64,000 nt of DNA from the NCBI GenBank assembly GCA_022539475.1, contig VCMS01000010.1, positions 372,001 to 436,000 of the forward strand, in the 5' to 3' direction. This DNA is from Gracilaria domingensis. Lineage: Eukaryota; Rhodophyta; Florideophyceae; Gracilariales; Gracilariaceae. The position numbers and the translations under genes were made by a program. Each line of letters begins with the position of its first letter. Positions within the stretch are counted from its first letter, which is position 1. Below the pieces are notes generated by a model. That model was not told where the DNA came from, did no database searches, and saw nothing but the letters and a program-made list of their open reading frames with translations. Shown in pieces: positions 63,665 to 64,000 of the stretch.

Positions 63665-64000
63665 TGTAGAGCAAACGCGGAAACGCGGTATCGGTGAAGT
63701 TGATACTCATAACTCGTGCACCGAGGTATGATCCTAGGAAAGGAAAGTATGAAACGTGGCCCAAAACTGGGATACTTTGAGGTGGTTGGATGTCGGAATG
63801 TCCGCTGGACTGGCCATGGTGTGGCACGTGGTATTGAGTGGTCGTGGGTACACGTGGTCTGATTTGGGTCTATTCACAGAGGAATTGTTTCGATAGTCGA
63901 ATTATTTACTGGCCGCTGAAGCGGGCTGTGCACGTACACCACGTGTGTGGCTTTGCACAAGTGTGCACCAAATTATTTAATTTAGTTTAACTAATTTACC
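63665..64000 (+). repeat. G4 3' LTR, first 336 bp, cut by window edge
   Basis: Matches 52608-52943 with seven substitutions and no indel. Confidence 0.92.

Larger units (their letters stand above)
52608..64000 (+). mobile_element. G4: Ty3/gypsy chromovirus with antisense ORF, inserted in G3; runs off right edge
   Basis: 5' LTR 52608-53557, PBS 53560, gag 53610-55832, pol 55826-61333 with a terminal chromodomain, antisense reading frame 63614-61734, polypurine tract 63651-63664 and the first 336 bases of the 3' LTR. The LTRs differ at seven of 336 comparable sites. Gag and pol carry at least ten in-frame stops but no frameshift in 7.7 kb. The expected target duplication is GATGG (52603-52607). 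Confidence 0.88.

Noticed and set aside
1-64000. CRISPR arrays, operons or ribosome binding sites
   Set aside because: None seen; the DNA is eukaryotic nuclear, and the spaced repeats present are LTRs and short tandem repeats.

Overview
The window is nuclear DNA of a eukaryote. It carries small host genes with TATA-box promoters and few introns, set in a mass of LTR and tyrosine-recombinase retrotransposons of several ages, many nested. The compact, mostly intronless genes, a Golgi-type carbohydrate sulfotransferase and the dominance of gypsy and copia elements would fit a red alga of the Chondrus type. This is an inference from architecture, not from a diagnostic marker, and the species is not claimed.

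Layout. Positions 1-10190 hold a decayed Ty3/gypsy element on the minus strand (G1, running off the left edge), split by a whole Ty1/copia element (C1, 2505-9886). C1 has 330-bp LTRs and an intact plus-strand antisense ORF between pol and its 3' LTR. Positions 10191-14190 are AT-rich and gene-poor, with GC-rich hairpin repeats. Positions 14272-24760 are the host gene island: a sulfotransferase-like type II membrane protein, a secreted protein of unknown role, a short Ser/Arg/Pro-rich protein, a five-finger C2H2 protein, a Tudor-like protein with a probable intron, and a secreted Cys-rich/Gly-rich protein. A 160-bp repeat lies about 130 bp upstream of each of the first two genes, in the same orientation relative to each.

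Positions 24760-30560 hold a transposase-like fragment and an old copia relic (C2). A DIRS-like tyrosine-recombinase retroelement (D1) occupies 30560-32398 and 39715-42134. It is split by a young gypsy chromovirus (G2, 32399-39709; 517-bp LTRs differing at 2 sites; 5-bp duplication AAAGA). G2 carries extra ORFs on both sides of gag-pol. Positions 44088-48708 are an intact copia element (C3, one 1383-codon ORF, 186-bp LTRs, duplication CTTCC). From about 49850 to 52607 lies a decayed gypsy element (G3), whose chromodomain is interrupted by a second gypsy element (G4, 52608 to beyond the right edge). G4 has 950-bp LTRs, gag and pol full of nonsense codons but still in frame, and a long antisense reading frame before its 3' LTR.

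The points most worth attention are the antisense ORFs in two unrelated LTR elements (C1 and G4); the zinc-finger ORF, the tRNA-like segment and the extra 3' ORF of G2; the YR-gag-RT gene order of D1; nonsense-rich but indel-poor decay; and the shared upstream module of two host genes.
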